Shown: positions 1-12,005, numbered from the stretch's first letter. The stretch is 64,000 nt of DNA from Hydrangea macrophylla (GCA_033977485.1 CM066993.1:26216001-26280000); one strand, 5' to 3'. The notes: a model not told the origin generated them from the letters alone. Made by a program: numbers and translations.

Positions 1-270
1 CCGGGCCGGCATTCACCAAATGCCGCCAACAATTTCTGACTGCCGTTCACTTTTAAAGTCTGTATTTTGCAGAGCAATACGTATGCGTATGCGAATAAGA
101 ACAAAAAACTGATAAAGAAAGACTGACAAAACGCGGCAATCCATTAATTTCCGCGGCATTTGATGAATGCCGCGCGGCAGTCGCGTAGTGCCGCGACGGC
201 AGTCATGAACTGCCGCCGCGGCATTCACGGACTGCCGCCACAGTTTCTGGACTGCGGCGCTGGGCAGCAG
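1..270. repeat. GC-rich cluster of TGCCGC/GCGGCA dyads
   Basis: The motifs CTGCCGC, GGCATTC and their complements recur more than ten times in both orientations, for example near 10, 150-180, 195-230 and 240. The stretch is far richer in G+C than what follows. It could be a U3 promoter segment of the LTR to its right or the tandem-repeat zone that precedes a Tat 3' LTR. No protein is proposed. Confidence 0.5.
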
Positions 271-367
271 TCTGCCTAATTTCAGAAAGTACACATTGTA
301 CCACCAAATGAGAAAATTACACCTGTCTTTTACTCCGAATTTACTGAAATTACCTAGGTATTTTGCC

Positions 368-375
368 TATAAAAG
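368..375 (+). promoter_or_regulatory. candidate TATA box of the left LTR
   Basis: TATAAAAG lies just downstream of the GC-rich dyad cluster and upstream of a purine-rich leader. It is a plausible retrotransposon core promoter. The transcription start is not defined. Confidence 0.45.
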
Positions 376-2795
376 AAGAGGTATCTTCATTGAAAAAGGG
401 AGACAAAAAAAAAAGAAGGGGAAACACAAAAAAGACTACCATTAAACCAACATTTTTGGAGAGAAAAAAAAGAGAGTTTGGAGAGTTTGAAGAAGAGTTT
501 GGAAGATCTTCAAAGGAGATAAACTTTGAGGATAGTTTGGAGGTGACCCTCTAATCTTAGTTGTGTTTTCTTTCTTTTGAGCTTCTAATTTACAAGTCAT
601 TTAGTTTTTCTTGATTAAATTTTAGAGTTTGTTAAGTAAACTTGGAAGTCCTTACTTCCTAATTCTTTGATCCTTCTTCTATTTTTCTTGTTTATGTTCT
701 TCTTTTGAGATTCTTGGAGATCTTCAATATCTCCTTTGAAAGCTCTTGAGTTTGATGTTTTGAATCTCATGTAAGCTTATACTTCACACGGGAGTCAAAG
801 TTTGATCATCACTTTTTTATAAATAAATAGATGGATCCAAGTCCATGCTTATGACTTGAGTCCTCTAGCTTGATGTTTCATGGAATCCCTTCTATATTCC
901 TTTGGGACCCATGAGTATTAACCATATCTTCATCTCCAATGACCATCAAGTGGTAGGAGAAAGTATTTTGGGTCTAAACTCATCCCTATGATTTTGATTC
1001 ATCATCTTGAGATTTCATGAAATCTATTCATACTTCATTTGAAATCTACAAATATAAAAGTCTCTAGCCTCCAATGACCATCAAATGGTAGGAGAAGTGG
1101 TTTGGTTTAAACCTAACTTCATGGTTTAATAGTTGGGGTTAACAAATAAAAGTTGAGCTTGACAAATGAAAACAGTGAATTCACAAACTGTTTTTGATCA
1201 AAGATTTTTAGTTCGAAATCCAACCGTTGAAATCAAGTGAAACCAACGGGAAAATGTCAATAACACAATGTTCTACCACTGTAATTTTTTTTTTAAGGTG
1301 GTTTTATGTTTAGAAGGGTTTGATCATGGGTTTTGTGAGTCAACTACAATCTGCCCAGAGTTTCAGAATAGTTTCAGAACAGCAAGTCCATTTTGAAATT
1401 CATAAATCAGAAGTCTAATGGAGTTTTTGGGGTCTCTAATACTTTTTTCTGGGTACCTTAATGTGTTTGGAAGATCCCCTAAAAAGATCCAAGTGTTTCT
1501 CATCTTTTTGCTATTTTTAAAAAATCAAACAATATCTCTGGACAGAGAGTTGTACATCTCTGAGTGACGTCTGGTTCTTGTCCTTTTCCCGGAGATCTAA
1601 CCGTTGAAACCTTGATTTTCTTTTTGATTTGGAAACTAGACTGACAGAGGCATCTTGTGTCCAAATTGCACCGACATCAAACCATGGGAGACATGCTTTT
1701 TATTTCCTTAAAGTTCTGATCTGCTCTCTGCAATTTTCAGAGTTTTATGACACATTTGACCAACCTTGTAAATAATGGTCCACATGATTTTTCTATGACC
1801 TAAGGCTTAAACCATGTTTTTATAATGATTAGTTGTGCTTGAATTCAAAGTTTAAGAGTATTTCATAGTCTATCCTTGTCCATGTACATATTCATCCATA
1901 TGGTTTGACACTTGTAATTAGGATTTATTTGCTTTGGATTTAATTACATTAGATAGATTTAAGCTAGAAATTTAGGATTGTTATTTCTAACATCATATTT
2001 TGCATATCATGTGAACTAACCCTTTGTTTTGTAGCGCTATTAAGGTACGATTTCTCAATCCCTCTCTAGTTTATTAAATTCCTTGATTTTTATTTGATTT
2101 TTGACCTTATGCGCGACACCTTAGAGTTAAGATTTGCCTTATGTGTATATATGGATTAGAGACTCTTTTCCTAGATTTTATTTAATCGCATGCATTGCAC
2201 GCTTAATATTCGCAGCCGGATCCCGGGTAAGCTCTCTCGTTCCTTATTACACATCATATCGCCTGCTACTTGACATATGTGGCTTATGAATGATATTTTT
2301 GTCATTAGCAATTTTACACCATTTCCAACATGCTTGTGTTATGTATACCTATATATGTATTAATTGAGGGCATGCTTAGATAAGTAATTTGATTAAATGG
2401 ATGTTGAGTAGAGGCCTATCGCGAGATAGGATGAGAGGGGGTGTTTTAGTCCGTCGGGCTCCTTCCCCTCTCATTCCATAATCCCCGGACCCAGTTAATC
2501 TTTGGTTTCGCAAAAGATCAGTTTCCTTTTGAAATGGTTTCTTAATTTTTCCTTTAAAAATTAAGTGGCGACTCTTTTGTTTTGAATTTGAAATTTGGAA
2601 AAAGATTTTAAATAAGAAAAGCTGTGGGTAAGTCAACCTGCGATATCCACAGTGTCCATATACTCTAACCAGTCTTCCTCCAGGGTTTTCTCAACTTCTT
2701 CGGGATAGAACGGATCTTGATAGGGGCCCTTTCACAGTCAGCGAAGATTTCCATCCCGGGGTGCCTTTTTCCAGTGGCCTAATGGATCCAAGGTT

Positions 2796-3971
2796 CTAGA
2801 AACCCAAAATAGGGGAATCATCCCCTTCTTTGATGAATTGCCCATTCAAGATTTTGCGGTATGGTGGGAGACTCCTCACTCTTTTCTTCCATGGCCTCTG
2901 TAGCTCGACGTCTTCTTCAGTGGGCTTGTACCCCAACCTAAAAGTGCCTTGTTGCCCTTTGATATGAGGGAACTCACGAATCCCTTGCTTGCATCGGCCC
3001 AATCCCATTCCAGGGAAGTAGTTCATTTTGCAGACGATGTTGATAACTACAGAGTGGATCTCGGGGAACCTATCTTCATCATTGATCATATGGACTTCTT
3101 CCATGAAGAATGCCCCGATTTCTCCTTCTTCTAGCTCATGTATTTGGATTTTAAAGATGGGAGCATAGTTTGGAAAAGCTTCATTGCCCCAACTATTACC
3201 GAGGATGATTTTCACCTCCTTCTCATAAATGTACTTGATCATTTGATGCACAGTGGATGATACAGCTTTGTTGACATGCAGCCAGGCTCCGATCAACAAA
3301 TTGAACGAGGTAGGTATGTCCATAACTGGAAAGATTTCAGTGCTAACCAAAGATCCTACACGGATTTGGAGAGAAACAGTCCCCATCACATTTCTCTTGG
3401 TGTGATCGTAGGCCCTCACAGATTGCACAGATGGTGTGATGTCCAGGATAAAGGTAGTGGTAGTCCTTAGAGCACAAACATTTAAGGTGGAGCCTGTATC
3501 GACCAGACAGCATGGCACCTATTGTCCCTTACATCCAACAGTGATGTAAAAAACTTTGTTATGTGTAGACCCTTCCGGCGGCAAGTCTTCATAAAAAAAT
3601 GTAATGATTGGGTCAGGAGTGAGTGCGCCCAAGAAAGCCACCATATCTTCTAGTATAGCATCGATGGGGACCTCAATTCCAGCCAAGGCATTCAACACAG
3701 CTTGCCTATGCTTGTAGGATGTTACCATGATGTCCCACATCGAGAGATGTGCTTTGGTTTTCTTCAACTGCTTTATCAACTCATTGTCTTCTTCGATGAT
3801 CTCATCCATTTTTCCCTTTCCCTTGTCTTTGACCAGACTTTTTTTGATTGCTTTAATCGTAGGCTGCAGAGGCTGATAATGACGGCCTGACCTAGTCAGA
3901 TGATCAATCTCGGCAGGAGTAGGCCCTTCTACAGTCCCATCTTCTTTGAACCAGTCACAATCTGTTCCCAC
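2796..3971 (-). pseudogene. Tat-1 aspartic protease with G-patch-like linker
   Basis: This is the retroviral-type protease that matures the polyprotein. One frame runs through the region with a single in-frame stop near 3519. The upstream half carries MWDIMVTSYKHRQAVLNAL, a conserved pre-protease segment. The active-site motif LVDTGSTLNVC is intact, followed by SVRAYDHTKR and IPTSFNLLIG. A downstream MNYFPGMGLGRCKQGI is a G-patch-like glycine motif seen in this element group. The frame then runs into ILNGQFIKEGDDSPI, which also occurs in the homologue at 43.2 kb. Because the only disabling change visible in this stretch is one stop, decay here is milder than in the gag. Confidence 0.8.
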
Positions 3972-4396
3972 AAATGGTTTCTCTGGCTCGTTCTAGATAG
4001 AAGTATCGCTTTCATTGTCGGGATCATACCATTTGAGGTCCACTACCCCTAGATCATGTTCTTCTAAGAAGAATAGATCTTGTTCATCAGCTAGCTGTTG
4101 CTACCACTCATCATCTCCTTTTTCAATCAGATGAATTCCCACAGATTCTGAGATGTCAATGAGGGGTAAAGATTGACCTAAGGGGGTGATATAGGTAGCA
4201 AGGTTGAAGGATACATGGTTCAACTCAATGAGGGTGATATTTTGGTGGTTTGGTAGAGGATTTTGAGTGATATGGGGCTGCTTTGGAGGTGGTTCAATGA
4301 TATTCTGGTCAATGAGGTCTTGGATATCGTGGCAAAGGCGCATGCAATCATCGTTGTTGTGTCTAGGGGCTTTCAAGGTTGGAGTAGTTGGAGGTG

Positions 4397-4490
4397 GCAG
4401 TTCGGCGGGGGAGGGGTATTTCAAGGCGCATGCAATCATCATACCATTTTGGACATATCGCAGTTCGGCGGGGGAGGGGTATTTCAAGGC
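4397..4490. repeat. 31-bp local duplication in Tat-1 gag
   Basis: A 31-bp segment starting GCAGTTCGGCGG occurs at 4397-4427 and again at 4460-4490. The flanking phrases GAGTAGTTGGAGGTGG and GCATGCAATCATC are also repeated, in shuffled order. This looks like local slippage or repair duplication and adds repeated residues (KYPSPAEL) to the gag remnant. Confidence 0.85.
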
Positions 4491-4945
4491 TTGAGTAGTT
4501 GGAGGTGGCCGTTTTTAAGGAGGCAATCTAAGGCTGAGGAGAAGGGGATTTCTAATTTGGCGAAGTTGCTAGGAGGCTTCCTCGGGAAAGGGCGATTGGA
4601 GGAGTTAGCTTGGTTAGGAGGTTGGTATGGCCTAGGAGTGTAAGCCATAGGTTGACTGCTAAGGGCATTGACATCTGGAGGGTTGCGGGAGTAGTTGGGC
4701 CTTTTTGACTGACTCGGAGGCTCTTCTTTTTTAATCTTTCCTTCCCTTATGGCGTCTTCGATTCGAGTCCCAACTTCAAACAATTCCTTAAAGGTGGATA
4801 TGGACTGGTAAAATAATTTCTCACGGTAGAGCGGCTGTAGATTCTGGATTAGCATCCTTACCTGTTCCTTTTCAATCAGCCGATAAGTCATTTGGGCTAC
4901 TTTATTCCTCCATCTGCTCAAAAATGCGGTGAATGATTCATTATT

Positions 4946-5109
4946 GTTCTACCTAGTTGTTTCCAAATCTCTGATAGTGACATCAAGTTCTTGGTTCTAG
5001 GAATAGTGATCAACGATCTATGTCATTGTTGTTCTACCTAGTTGTTTCCAAATCTCTGATAGTGACATCAAGTTCTTGGTTCTAGGAATAGTGATCAACG
5101 ATCTATGTC
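4946..5109. repeat. 79-bp tandem duplication, period 85
   Basis: The segment beginning GTTCTACCTAGTTG at 4946-5024 recurs at 5031-5109 without visible differences. It lies in the Tat-1 gag, disrupts the frame, and appears recent because the copies look identical. Confidence 0.9.
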
Positions 5110-5989
5110 TTCTCATGCCTGAGTAATGGAAGCTTCCAAGGTAAGGAACCATGACAGTGCAGAGTTCGCGAGAGTTTGTGGGAACAACATTGCAATGTGC
5201 TCATGAGTGCAGCCTATTGATTGAAAAATGTTCATACACAGCTTTACATGGCTCTTCGGATTTTCGGTTCCATCAAAACGGTCAATGGCAGGCATCTTGA
5301 AGTTTTCCGACAGCTTCAGCTTAACAGACTCAAAAAGTCCTTCCAAGTTTAGCATGTAATCATCAACCCCTTTACTCTTACTCAATACGCTTTCCAGCCT
5401 GTCGACTTTGTCCATTTTCTCTTGGAACTTTTTCTCATATGCGGGCGGTGGGGCCCGTTTAAACCAGTCTTCTTCTCCATTATTCTCGGGATGCGGTATG
5501 AATCCGAACGGTGGTGGTGGGAACTCAGGTGGACACTGCTGCCGCTGCTATTTCAGGTCTTCTATAAACTTCAGGACCTGGGCCAGGCTATCAAATTGCT
5601 GGCTTATGGTGGCTCCTAATTCGGTGACCTTGTTTTCTGGCTCTTCCTGATTCAAGCTGAAATAACTTGTTGGGCTGATTTTGACCAAACGATTATCTGA
5701 ATTTCTGACCCAGAACGAAGATCACAGTTGTTGGCTTTGAGAATCTATAGGGACCCTACAGATTCGAGAGGATTTGTATTAGATTTTGACAGTGATGACT
5801 TTAGATAGACAAATGACAGTGATGTTAACCGACGTGGACTGACTTGTGTATAGCCTGACTGAAACAGTGCGTGCAGACCGATAAGAATGGTGCATGCAAA
5901 TGAGACAAGCACACGGATATAAGCCCTAATCTATATGATGCTCTTATTTTTAACAGATAGCAGTTAAACAAATAAGGTCCTAACCATAT

Positions 5990-7091
5990 AGAGTGTGCCA
6001 ACTTTACTTTCCAGTATGATCAACAAGGGATAGGGGTTTCCGGGGTTTTATGAAGGCTTCTAGGAGAGGAGAGACTGGGCATTTTTGGTTTGTTTGGACA
6101 GAGTTTCTGAGAGAAAATGGCATATCTGGGACCATAAGAAGTCAATAAGGAATAGGCTTCCTTATGGAATTAGAAAACCCTAATTTGAACTGAATCAGAT
6201 TCCTATTTCCATAAATTATAATTCATACCACTAAAGAATTATAATTGCACTCCTACCCTTATCTCAAAAATATATTTCGAGCTCCATGTTATTAAATGCT
6301 GATTATCTCCCCACGTTAAGATTACAGATATCCATTAATTAAATATAATTACTGACAATCATATTTAATTAATTTCTTAAAATTCCTTGTGATCCTCTGC
6401 TTAACTTATCTGTTATGTCGGATACAAAATCCACCTGTAGGGTTTGACATAATCAAAACTCATAAGCTTTCTCAAGGGATATCATCAATCCCAAAATTGA
6501 GACATGGATTCCATCATTAATTAATATCCACACACAATTAATATTGCCACACAATCCAATGAGATATTGACCAATTTAAGGATCTCACCCTTTTAGGGAT
6601 CAAAGTGTAAATATCAAATGTACGTGTCTACAAATTAACTTAGGATTTAGAGCATAAGCACTCATAATAGCCATGAGGTATTAATTATCATATAAGTCAG
6701 TATAAAGATAATTACCCCAAGTCAGTCCTATTTAATACACAAAGTATTCCAGCATAGTGAGTTGTAACTATACCATTTTCCGTAGGCAAGACAAACGTAC
6801 TACAACACCATGCTGTAGTCCTACCGATGGTGTGTCCAATCCCATCTAAGACTGTAAACCAAAATCTTACATTCTATAATATCTGATGGCCTGATCTTCC
6901 GTGTGTAAGCTGAACTCTACACACCAAACCACCTACTATATAGAATGAGGGACACACATGCATAATATTAAATAAGTAATATAATACAAACATTGCCCAC
7001 ATAGATTCTCATAGAAATGGAATAACTGATTTTATTGAATGAATAATAAATCAACTACATAAAGCATGGCTTTTAATACATATCCCTAACA
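5990..7091 (-). mobile_element. copia-type solo LTR, approximate low end
   Basis: On the minus strand the LTR begins TGTTAGGGATATG at 7091, a typical plant copia start. No purine-rich tract or PBS with coding sequence is attached, so it looks like a solo LTR. The low-coordinate end is uncertain. CATAT occurs at 5985-5989 and at 7092-7096, which would be a 5-bp target duplication with the LTR starting at 5990, but the LTR end is then not canonical CA. An end near 5937 with near-matching flank TATAT is the alternative. Confidence 0.55.
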
Positions 7092-7407
7092 CATATTGTG
7101 TATATAGTAGTGGTATATTGTAGATTTGTGTGGATAGCACAGTAGTTACCACACTGCTTGTGGTTTGGGATATACCACATTGTACATGTTTTTGACCACT
7201 AGTATGTAACCTCTACTTGTAAATTTCATGTCCATATTAATGAAAGAGTTATTTTGGGGATTTTTTTACTTATTAATGTTTCCAGTTCTATTACTTATTG
7301 AATTTGTGAAGCATTCTCTTGTGTATCATATCATACTATTCAACTATCGAGGGACTTTGTATTAACCAATAGGTACTCGTCTTAGTGTACTGGTGCACAG
7401 GTTATAA
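7092..7407 (+). other. unassigned AT-rich leader before gag B
   Basis: About 315 bp lie between the copia-type LTR and the gag start at 7408. No PBS, TATA box or gene is convincing. It is probably the remains of the chromovirus B leader or LTR. Confidence 0.4.
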
Positions 7408-8560
7408 ATGGCTCCTGACACCAGAGGTTCGAGAAATTAAAATGAAGCAAGACCATCCAATCTATTCTAAGTGAGAACCAATAGGACTTTTGTAAGCTTT
7501 AGTGGGAAGAATCAAGAGAGTATCGGCCATTGTAGAAAACATGGCCAACTATGTAATGAATAATGGGAACAATAACAACAACAATCATAATCACTGTGTA
7601 TATCACGGGTAGATTGGAGATCGATTACTAGAGAGATTGTACACTCTATGCCCATAACGATTTGATGGTTTAGGCAGATCATGGAAAGTAAAACAATGGC
7701 TGAGACAGAGGGATATGATCTTTGACACTGTGGATTGTAATGAGCTGAAGAAGTGTCATCTGGCCAGCATCCAGTTGACATTCGTGGTCGCAAAATTGTA
7801 GGAGTCAGAGAAGGCTTCATTTGGAGATGAAAGGATCAAGAAAATAACTTGGCTTCCATTTAAAATAATATTCTTATCCCAGTATTTCCCATTAGAAGAA
7901 AGGAATGCAAAGAAGAAAGAATTTCTAGAACTGGTACAAGGAAACAAGTCAACCAAGGAATACACGACCCACTTCCAACGTTTATCTCGTTTCTCATCAA
8001 CTATGGTGACATACCAGAGAAGAAGAATGAGCAGTATTATCAAGATCTTTCCCCTCATCTTCAGAGATTGATTGCTGTCAACTGGAATCAGTCTTTTGAA
8101 TCCTTGGTAGACTTGGCTATGCATTTGAGAATGTGCATCAAATCGAATATGGAAGATTTACCAATAGACCTCCATAAAGGTTTTATCTATAATCGAGACC
8201 ACTGGTACCATATCAAGGAAATAACATATATGGATGGATGAGATAATACCCCAGTCAGCATACCCCCGACCCTAGATAGCTCGACCACCAGCACTACAAC
8301 CACCACTGGCCCAGAATAGAGCACTTGCCCTAGCAAGAGGAAATGGTGTACCTCTAGTTACCCCAAGATGAAATGATGGGAATTGGTTTAACAGTGGAAC
8401 CCCCAGACATCAGGCCAAGGATTACGGTGCACCTAAGACCTTAAATCAGAAGTAGATTACTTGCTTCAATTGTTGTAAGAAAGGCCACTTGAGCCGAGAT
8501 TATAAACTGCCTCATCAAGGATACTATGGACCTACAGCTCAAGGTCAGGCTGCTTAGACC
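7408..8560 (+). pseudogene. chromovirus B gag remnant
   Basis: Gag packages element RNA. The start at 7408 (MAPDTRG) is chosen because plant chromovirus gags often begin in this way. The frame then breaks repeatedly. Recognisable pieces are EFLELVQGNKSTKEY with HFQRLSRFSS near 7920-8000, HLQRLIAVNWNQSFESLVDLA near 8060-8120, and a CCHC zinc knuckle near 8460. The knuckle reads C-x2-C-x4-H-x4-Y, so the last cysteine is lost. The gag piece at 51.8-52.1 kb is closely similar. Confidence 0.75.
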
Positions 8561-8563
8561 AAT

Positions 8564-9354
8564 TTGAATGCAATCATCCCAGAGGCAGTTGGATTCAATG
8601 ATGAGGCTCATCAGAACCTAGAAGATACACTCACACTTTTCAGTAATAGAGTTAAAGCCTTATTTGATACTCGTGCATTGAATTCCTTTATTACAAGTAG
8701 AATAGTTCAAGATTTTGGCTTAGTACCTCAAACCATTTTCGTAGCTTTGAATACGGTATCCCCATTGGGAGTATCTGTCAGATTGGGTAAGGTGTGTACG
8801 AATTTTCTTATTTACCTTGAGAATAAAAACCTGCTAGCAGACTTGGTGGCATTGTCGATGAGAGAGTTTGACGTCATCTTAGGAATTGACTGGTTAACTA
8901 AGTTCTGTGCCAACTTGGATTGTGTTAGCAAGTCAATTACCTTCTCGTTACCTAGAAGCCAACCATTTAGTTTTTAATTTAACCCATCGAGCAAAACTTT
9001 TCTCACAAGCCACTTAGCTACTATTGCGGGCATAAGTTTAGAGATTACTGTAGCTGAGATCTTAGTTGTGCGAGAATCTGAGGATGTATTCAGGGATATC
9101 TTAAGGTTACCACGTAAGCGTGAAATATACTTTTACATAGAATTGGTACCTAGAACTACCTCGATATCCAAAACTCCATATCGAATGGTACGGATAGAGA
9201 TGCAATAATTAAAGAAAGAAGTGCAAGAGTTAGAAGACCTAGGTTTTGTTTGACCTAGCAAATTACCCTGGGGAGCACCAGTGTTATTTATGAAGAAAAA
9301 GGATGGAACATATTTACTTTGCATAGGCTATAGGGAGTTGAACAAGGCTACAAT
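8564..9354 (+). pseudogene. chromovirus B protease and RT N-terminus
   Basis: The protease starts after the zinc knuckle. The active site reads LFDTRALNSFI, where DTG has become DTR, so it is presumably dead. FGLVPQTI, VSPLGVSVRLGKVC and EFDVILGIDWL follow as in other plant chromoviruses. A stop at about 8977 is followed by the RT entry segment (ELEDLGFV, then [15 protein letters not shown]), with several stops. The coding sequence stops at 9354, where a solo LTR is inserted, and resumes at 12432. Confidence 0.85.
9350..9354 (+). repeat. target-site duplication ACAAT of the solo LTR
   Basis: ACAAT at 9350-9354 directly precedes the LTR start TGTAACACC and is repeated at 12427-12431 directly after the LTR end GTGACA. 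Removing the LTR and one copy rejoins the RT frame of chromovirus B. Confidence 0.95.
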
Positions 9355-9610
9355 TGTAACACCTGTAATTTTCTGTATTGGACCCACTATATTATTATAT
9401 TATTATTTAAATTACGTGACGGTATGGACGTGTTGTATTATTACCATATAGCCTGTAGTAACCATACCGACTCGACCATAATAAGATTTAACTTAGTCCC
9501 GTACCCGGACCTGGACATTAGAAATAATACCAGTTTGCACGTACTTCGAGACCGGCACGCATACCGAGGAACTTTTGCACATAAACTGAGGAAGTGGCAC
9601 ACAACTCGAG

Positions 9611-9738
9611 GTGGGCCCACATGGCCGGCCATGTGGCAACCACATGGCATCCCTTTGGACACATGTCCACTACAAGGACACATGTCCTAGCATGCAAGCA
9701 TGCAATAGGACACCTAGCACTTACATTTTCTATATAAC
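9611..9738 (+). promoter_or_regulatory. U3 promoter: TCP-like palindrome and TATA box
   Basis: GTGGGCCCAC (9611-9620) resembles the class I TCP consensus GTGGGNCCCAC but lacks the central base. TATATAAC (9731-9738) lies about 111 bp downstream. The same pair, in the same order and similar spacing, occurs in both LTRs of the full Tekay element. Confidence 0.55.
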
Positions 9739-9999
9739 CACTCCTATATGCATCCATAACTCTCTTAGACTCTCCATAATCTGCACTCTAGAGAGGAGAT
9801 GAGGAAACTTAGAAGCTCATGAGTGTCATAAAGAAAGAAATAGAAAGTTAGAAGGAGAGGAAGTTCACTAGTGAAGTTGAGTTCAAGCTCCATCAAGCTC
9901 AAATCAACAATCCAAGCTTAGTTTCAAGTTATTGTGAGTAATCTAACTCAATTTAGAACACTTATAATATGTACTAATGTTTAGTAGAAGTTTGATGTT

Positions 10000-10730
10000 G
10001 TTGTGTTGAAGTTTTCAAGACATGCAAGACAAATCCATAAATCTGCGAAACTGAAACTCTCAGCAGAACATAGTTTAGTAAAATGAATGTTTTGTGCAGC
10101 TCAAAAATCCGAATTAAGCTAGGTTTTTTTGTGGTAAAAGATCACTCATATATATACAAATAACTCTTCTATATCTCAGTCTATAAATCACTCCTTCATG
10201 GGTGAAATGCATGTACAACGCAGTGTTATAAACCTGGGAAAACAGAAACTTCCAGCAGAATGTAGTTTAGTAAAATGGATGTTTTGAGGAACTCCAAAAT
10301 CGGATTTAAGCTAGGTTTTTTTGTGGTAAAGGCTAACTCATATATCTACAAATAAGTCGTGTATAGCTCAGTCTAGAAATCAATCCTTCATGGGTAAAAT
10401 GCATGTACAACGCAGTGTTATAAATCTGAGAAACTGAAACTTTCAGCAGAACATAGTTTAGTAAAATGAATGTTTTGTGCAGCTCGAAAATGAGAATTAA
10501 GCTAAGTTTTTTTGTGAAGAAAGCTAACTCATTTGTCTACAAATAACCCTTCTATAGCTCAGTCTAAAAACCACTCCTTCATAGGTGAAATTCACGTACA
10601 ATGCAGTGTTATAAATCTGGGACAAAACAGTCCGAGATATAAGAAATGTCTTGTAAAATAAATATTTTGAGTAGCTCAAAAATGTAATTGAAGCTAGATT
10701 TTTTTTGTACATGAAGATATTCCTATTATC
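10000..10730 (+). repeat. about 192-bp tandem repeat, four units
   Basis: The phrase AAGCTAGGTTTTTTTGTGG recurs, slightly altered, at about 10116, 10308, 10499 and 10691, giving periods of 191-192 bp. Each unit also carries CAGCAGAA or similar followed by GTTTAGTAAAAT. Homologous units sit in the same place in the LTRs at 27.2 and 34.8 kb. Confidence 0.88.
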
Positions 10731-11407
10731 TATAATGTTTTAGTTTTGAGTTTGATCTACAAAGCAATTTATCATGGCCAAATAAATCATGTTAATTCAG
10801 TCAACACAATGAAAATGTATCTTGGCAGATTGTACAGCTTTTTGTATAATGTTTTGTTTATGCATGGTGTTGATTGTTGATGCTAGTTTTCCGGTACCTG
10901 TATTGTTATAAAAATCTTGTGCTATGGTAGAGCTATCGCATAGATGAGTATGTTAAGGGTTTCATCTATATGTTTATTGGTATTAAATCCATGATTATAA
11001 ATCCATGAGCTACGTGAATATAGTTTAATGACCGTTGGAAAGTTCATACCCAAACTATAAGTATGTTGTATGACACGATTATTGCGTTAATAAGTTATCG
11101 GGAAAGTTTCCATCGTAAGTATATTGAGAGGAAAACGAAATGTCAGACGTATAGCGAAATATTAACGGTTATAAATGGATGATATTAATGAACTAAACTA
11201 CGAAACGTGCGAACGCGTAAAATAATGATAAAACCTTCGATAACAGATTTAATGTGAATAAGGGACATTGGGCCTCGTTTCTAGTCATGTGACTATCGGT
11301 CAAAGTTGATTCGTGAACTTTCGTGTCGTGTTTGGATATTTCTTGCAAAATTGGTCTTTCGGTAATTCCATGGTGTCGATTGGTGAGTTATGTTTTGTTC
11401 CTTGATC

Positions 11408-11633
11408 TGAGGATCGGCATGACGTGTTCGGTCAAGTGCGGATGACCTGAGGATCGTCGTGACGTGTTCGATCAAGTGGTTGATTATTTTTCTGCACCCT
11501 TGGACTGAGGATCGGCATGACGTGTTCGGTTATGTACGGGTAACCTGAGGATCGGCATGACGTGTTCGTCCAAGTGATTATTAATTTCCCGTACCCTTGG
11601 TCTGAGGATCGGCATGACGTGTTCGACCAAGAG
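11408..11633 (+). repeat. tandem array with TGAGGATCGGCATGACGTGT core
   Basis: Five cores start at 11408, 11448, 11506, 11546 and 11603. Spacing alternates 40, 58, 40 and 57 bp, so the real unit is a dimer of about 98 bp. Each core carries TGACGTGTTCG, which contains the TGACG core of bZIP-type sites. The array sits where the full Tekay element carries a different, 92-bp dimer array. Confidence 0.9.
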
Positions 11634-12005
11634 ATTGTTAATGTCCCACACACTTATGCCATTTGGGCGACATTTTAAGTTCCAGTTGGGCGACAGTTAT
11701 CTATTCATTGTTGAGTGTTGTTCTTTCTTGACCAGTAAAAGCGTTTGGAGTTAAGTCTTCTTTCAGTCAATGTCATTGGTCAGGTCAGTTCAGTTTTGGG
11801 TTAAGTTTCAAAAGGAATGATTGGGTTTAAATAAGACATGGTTTTGAGAATAAGAAAAGACGAACAAGACATAGTATCGAGAATAAGAAATGATGAACGA
11901 GAAATGGTTTCGAGAAATAAGAAGAGATAAAGAATAACTTACCTTAAGTAGTGGTAACCTTAAGGGGACCCTCACTTAGCTTAACCGCTAACAGCTTTTC
12001 ATGCC

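Larger units (their letters stand above)
1..2640 (+). mobile_element. Tat-like gypsy LTR, left part outside window
   Basis: No real gene is visible here. A TATA box lies at 368-375, and near the right end GTGGCGACTC (2565-2574) follows an AT-rich stretch. The same block ends the two minus-strand Tat LTRs at 16.3 kb and 56.7 kb, there in reverse complement, so this LTR lies on the plus strand. The right end is placed near 2640, where minus-strand Tat-1 pol sequence begins. The left end is not seen. TGTACCACC at about 299 resembles an LTR start, but the TATA box would then leave a very short U3, so I favour a start left of the window. A 26-bp phrase about a pest of sequence ATGACCATCAA-TGGTAGGAGAA recurs near 940 and 1074. 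The lysine-rich frame at 363-554 is judged chance. Confidence 0.55.
4101..5700 (-). pseudogene. Tat-1 gag, heavily broken
   Basis: Gag would form the particle and bind RNA. The capsid-like segment at 5415-5113 (FKMPAIDRFDGTENPKSH..., then NSALSWFLTLEASI) matches the gag at 45.6-45.8 kb. A second piece lies at 4921-4484 (VRMLIQNLQPLYREKLF). The C-terminal piece at 4487-4101 holds a Cys/His-poor remnant (HNNDDCMRLCHDIQDLIDQ) and NPLPNHQNI. Stops, frameshifts and two local duplications separate the pieces. The start codon cannot be fixed. Confidence 0.75.
2641..5960 (-). mobile_element. Tat-1: gypsy Tat-like internal fragment
   Basis: On the minus strand the order is gag (about 5700 to 4100), protease with G-patch (3971-2796), then the start of the protease-RT linker, cut off near 2640 by the plus-strand LTR. 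No RT, RNase H, integrase or LTR of its own is present in this copy. Residue patterns match the second Tat-like element at 39.7-46.3 kb, including the VWD(L/I)(L/M) motif before the protease and the LVD-G-S-LNVC protease core. 5700-5960 is probably its leader or first gag exon. Confidence 0.75.

Noticed and set aside
363..554. Lysine- and glutamate-rich ORF near the left edge
   Set aside because: It lies in the purine-rich leader just after a TATA box, has low-complexity composition and no homologous frame in the other Tat LTRs.
5937..5990. Confident target duplication for the copia-type solo LTR
   Set aside because: CATAT matches at 5985 and 7092, but the LTR end would not be canonical, while the canonical CA end near 5937 has imperfect flanks. 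Left as approximate.
11408..11633. CRISPR-like regularly spaced repeat
   Set aside because: The spacing alternates 40 and 58 bp, spacers are themselves repeated, the array is inside an LTR, and the genome is clearly a plant nuclear one.
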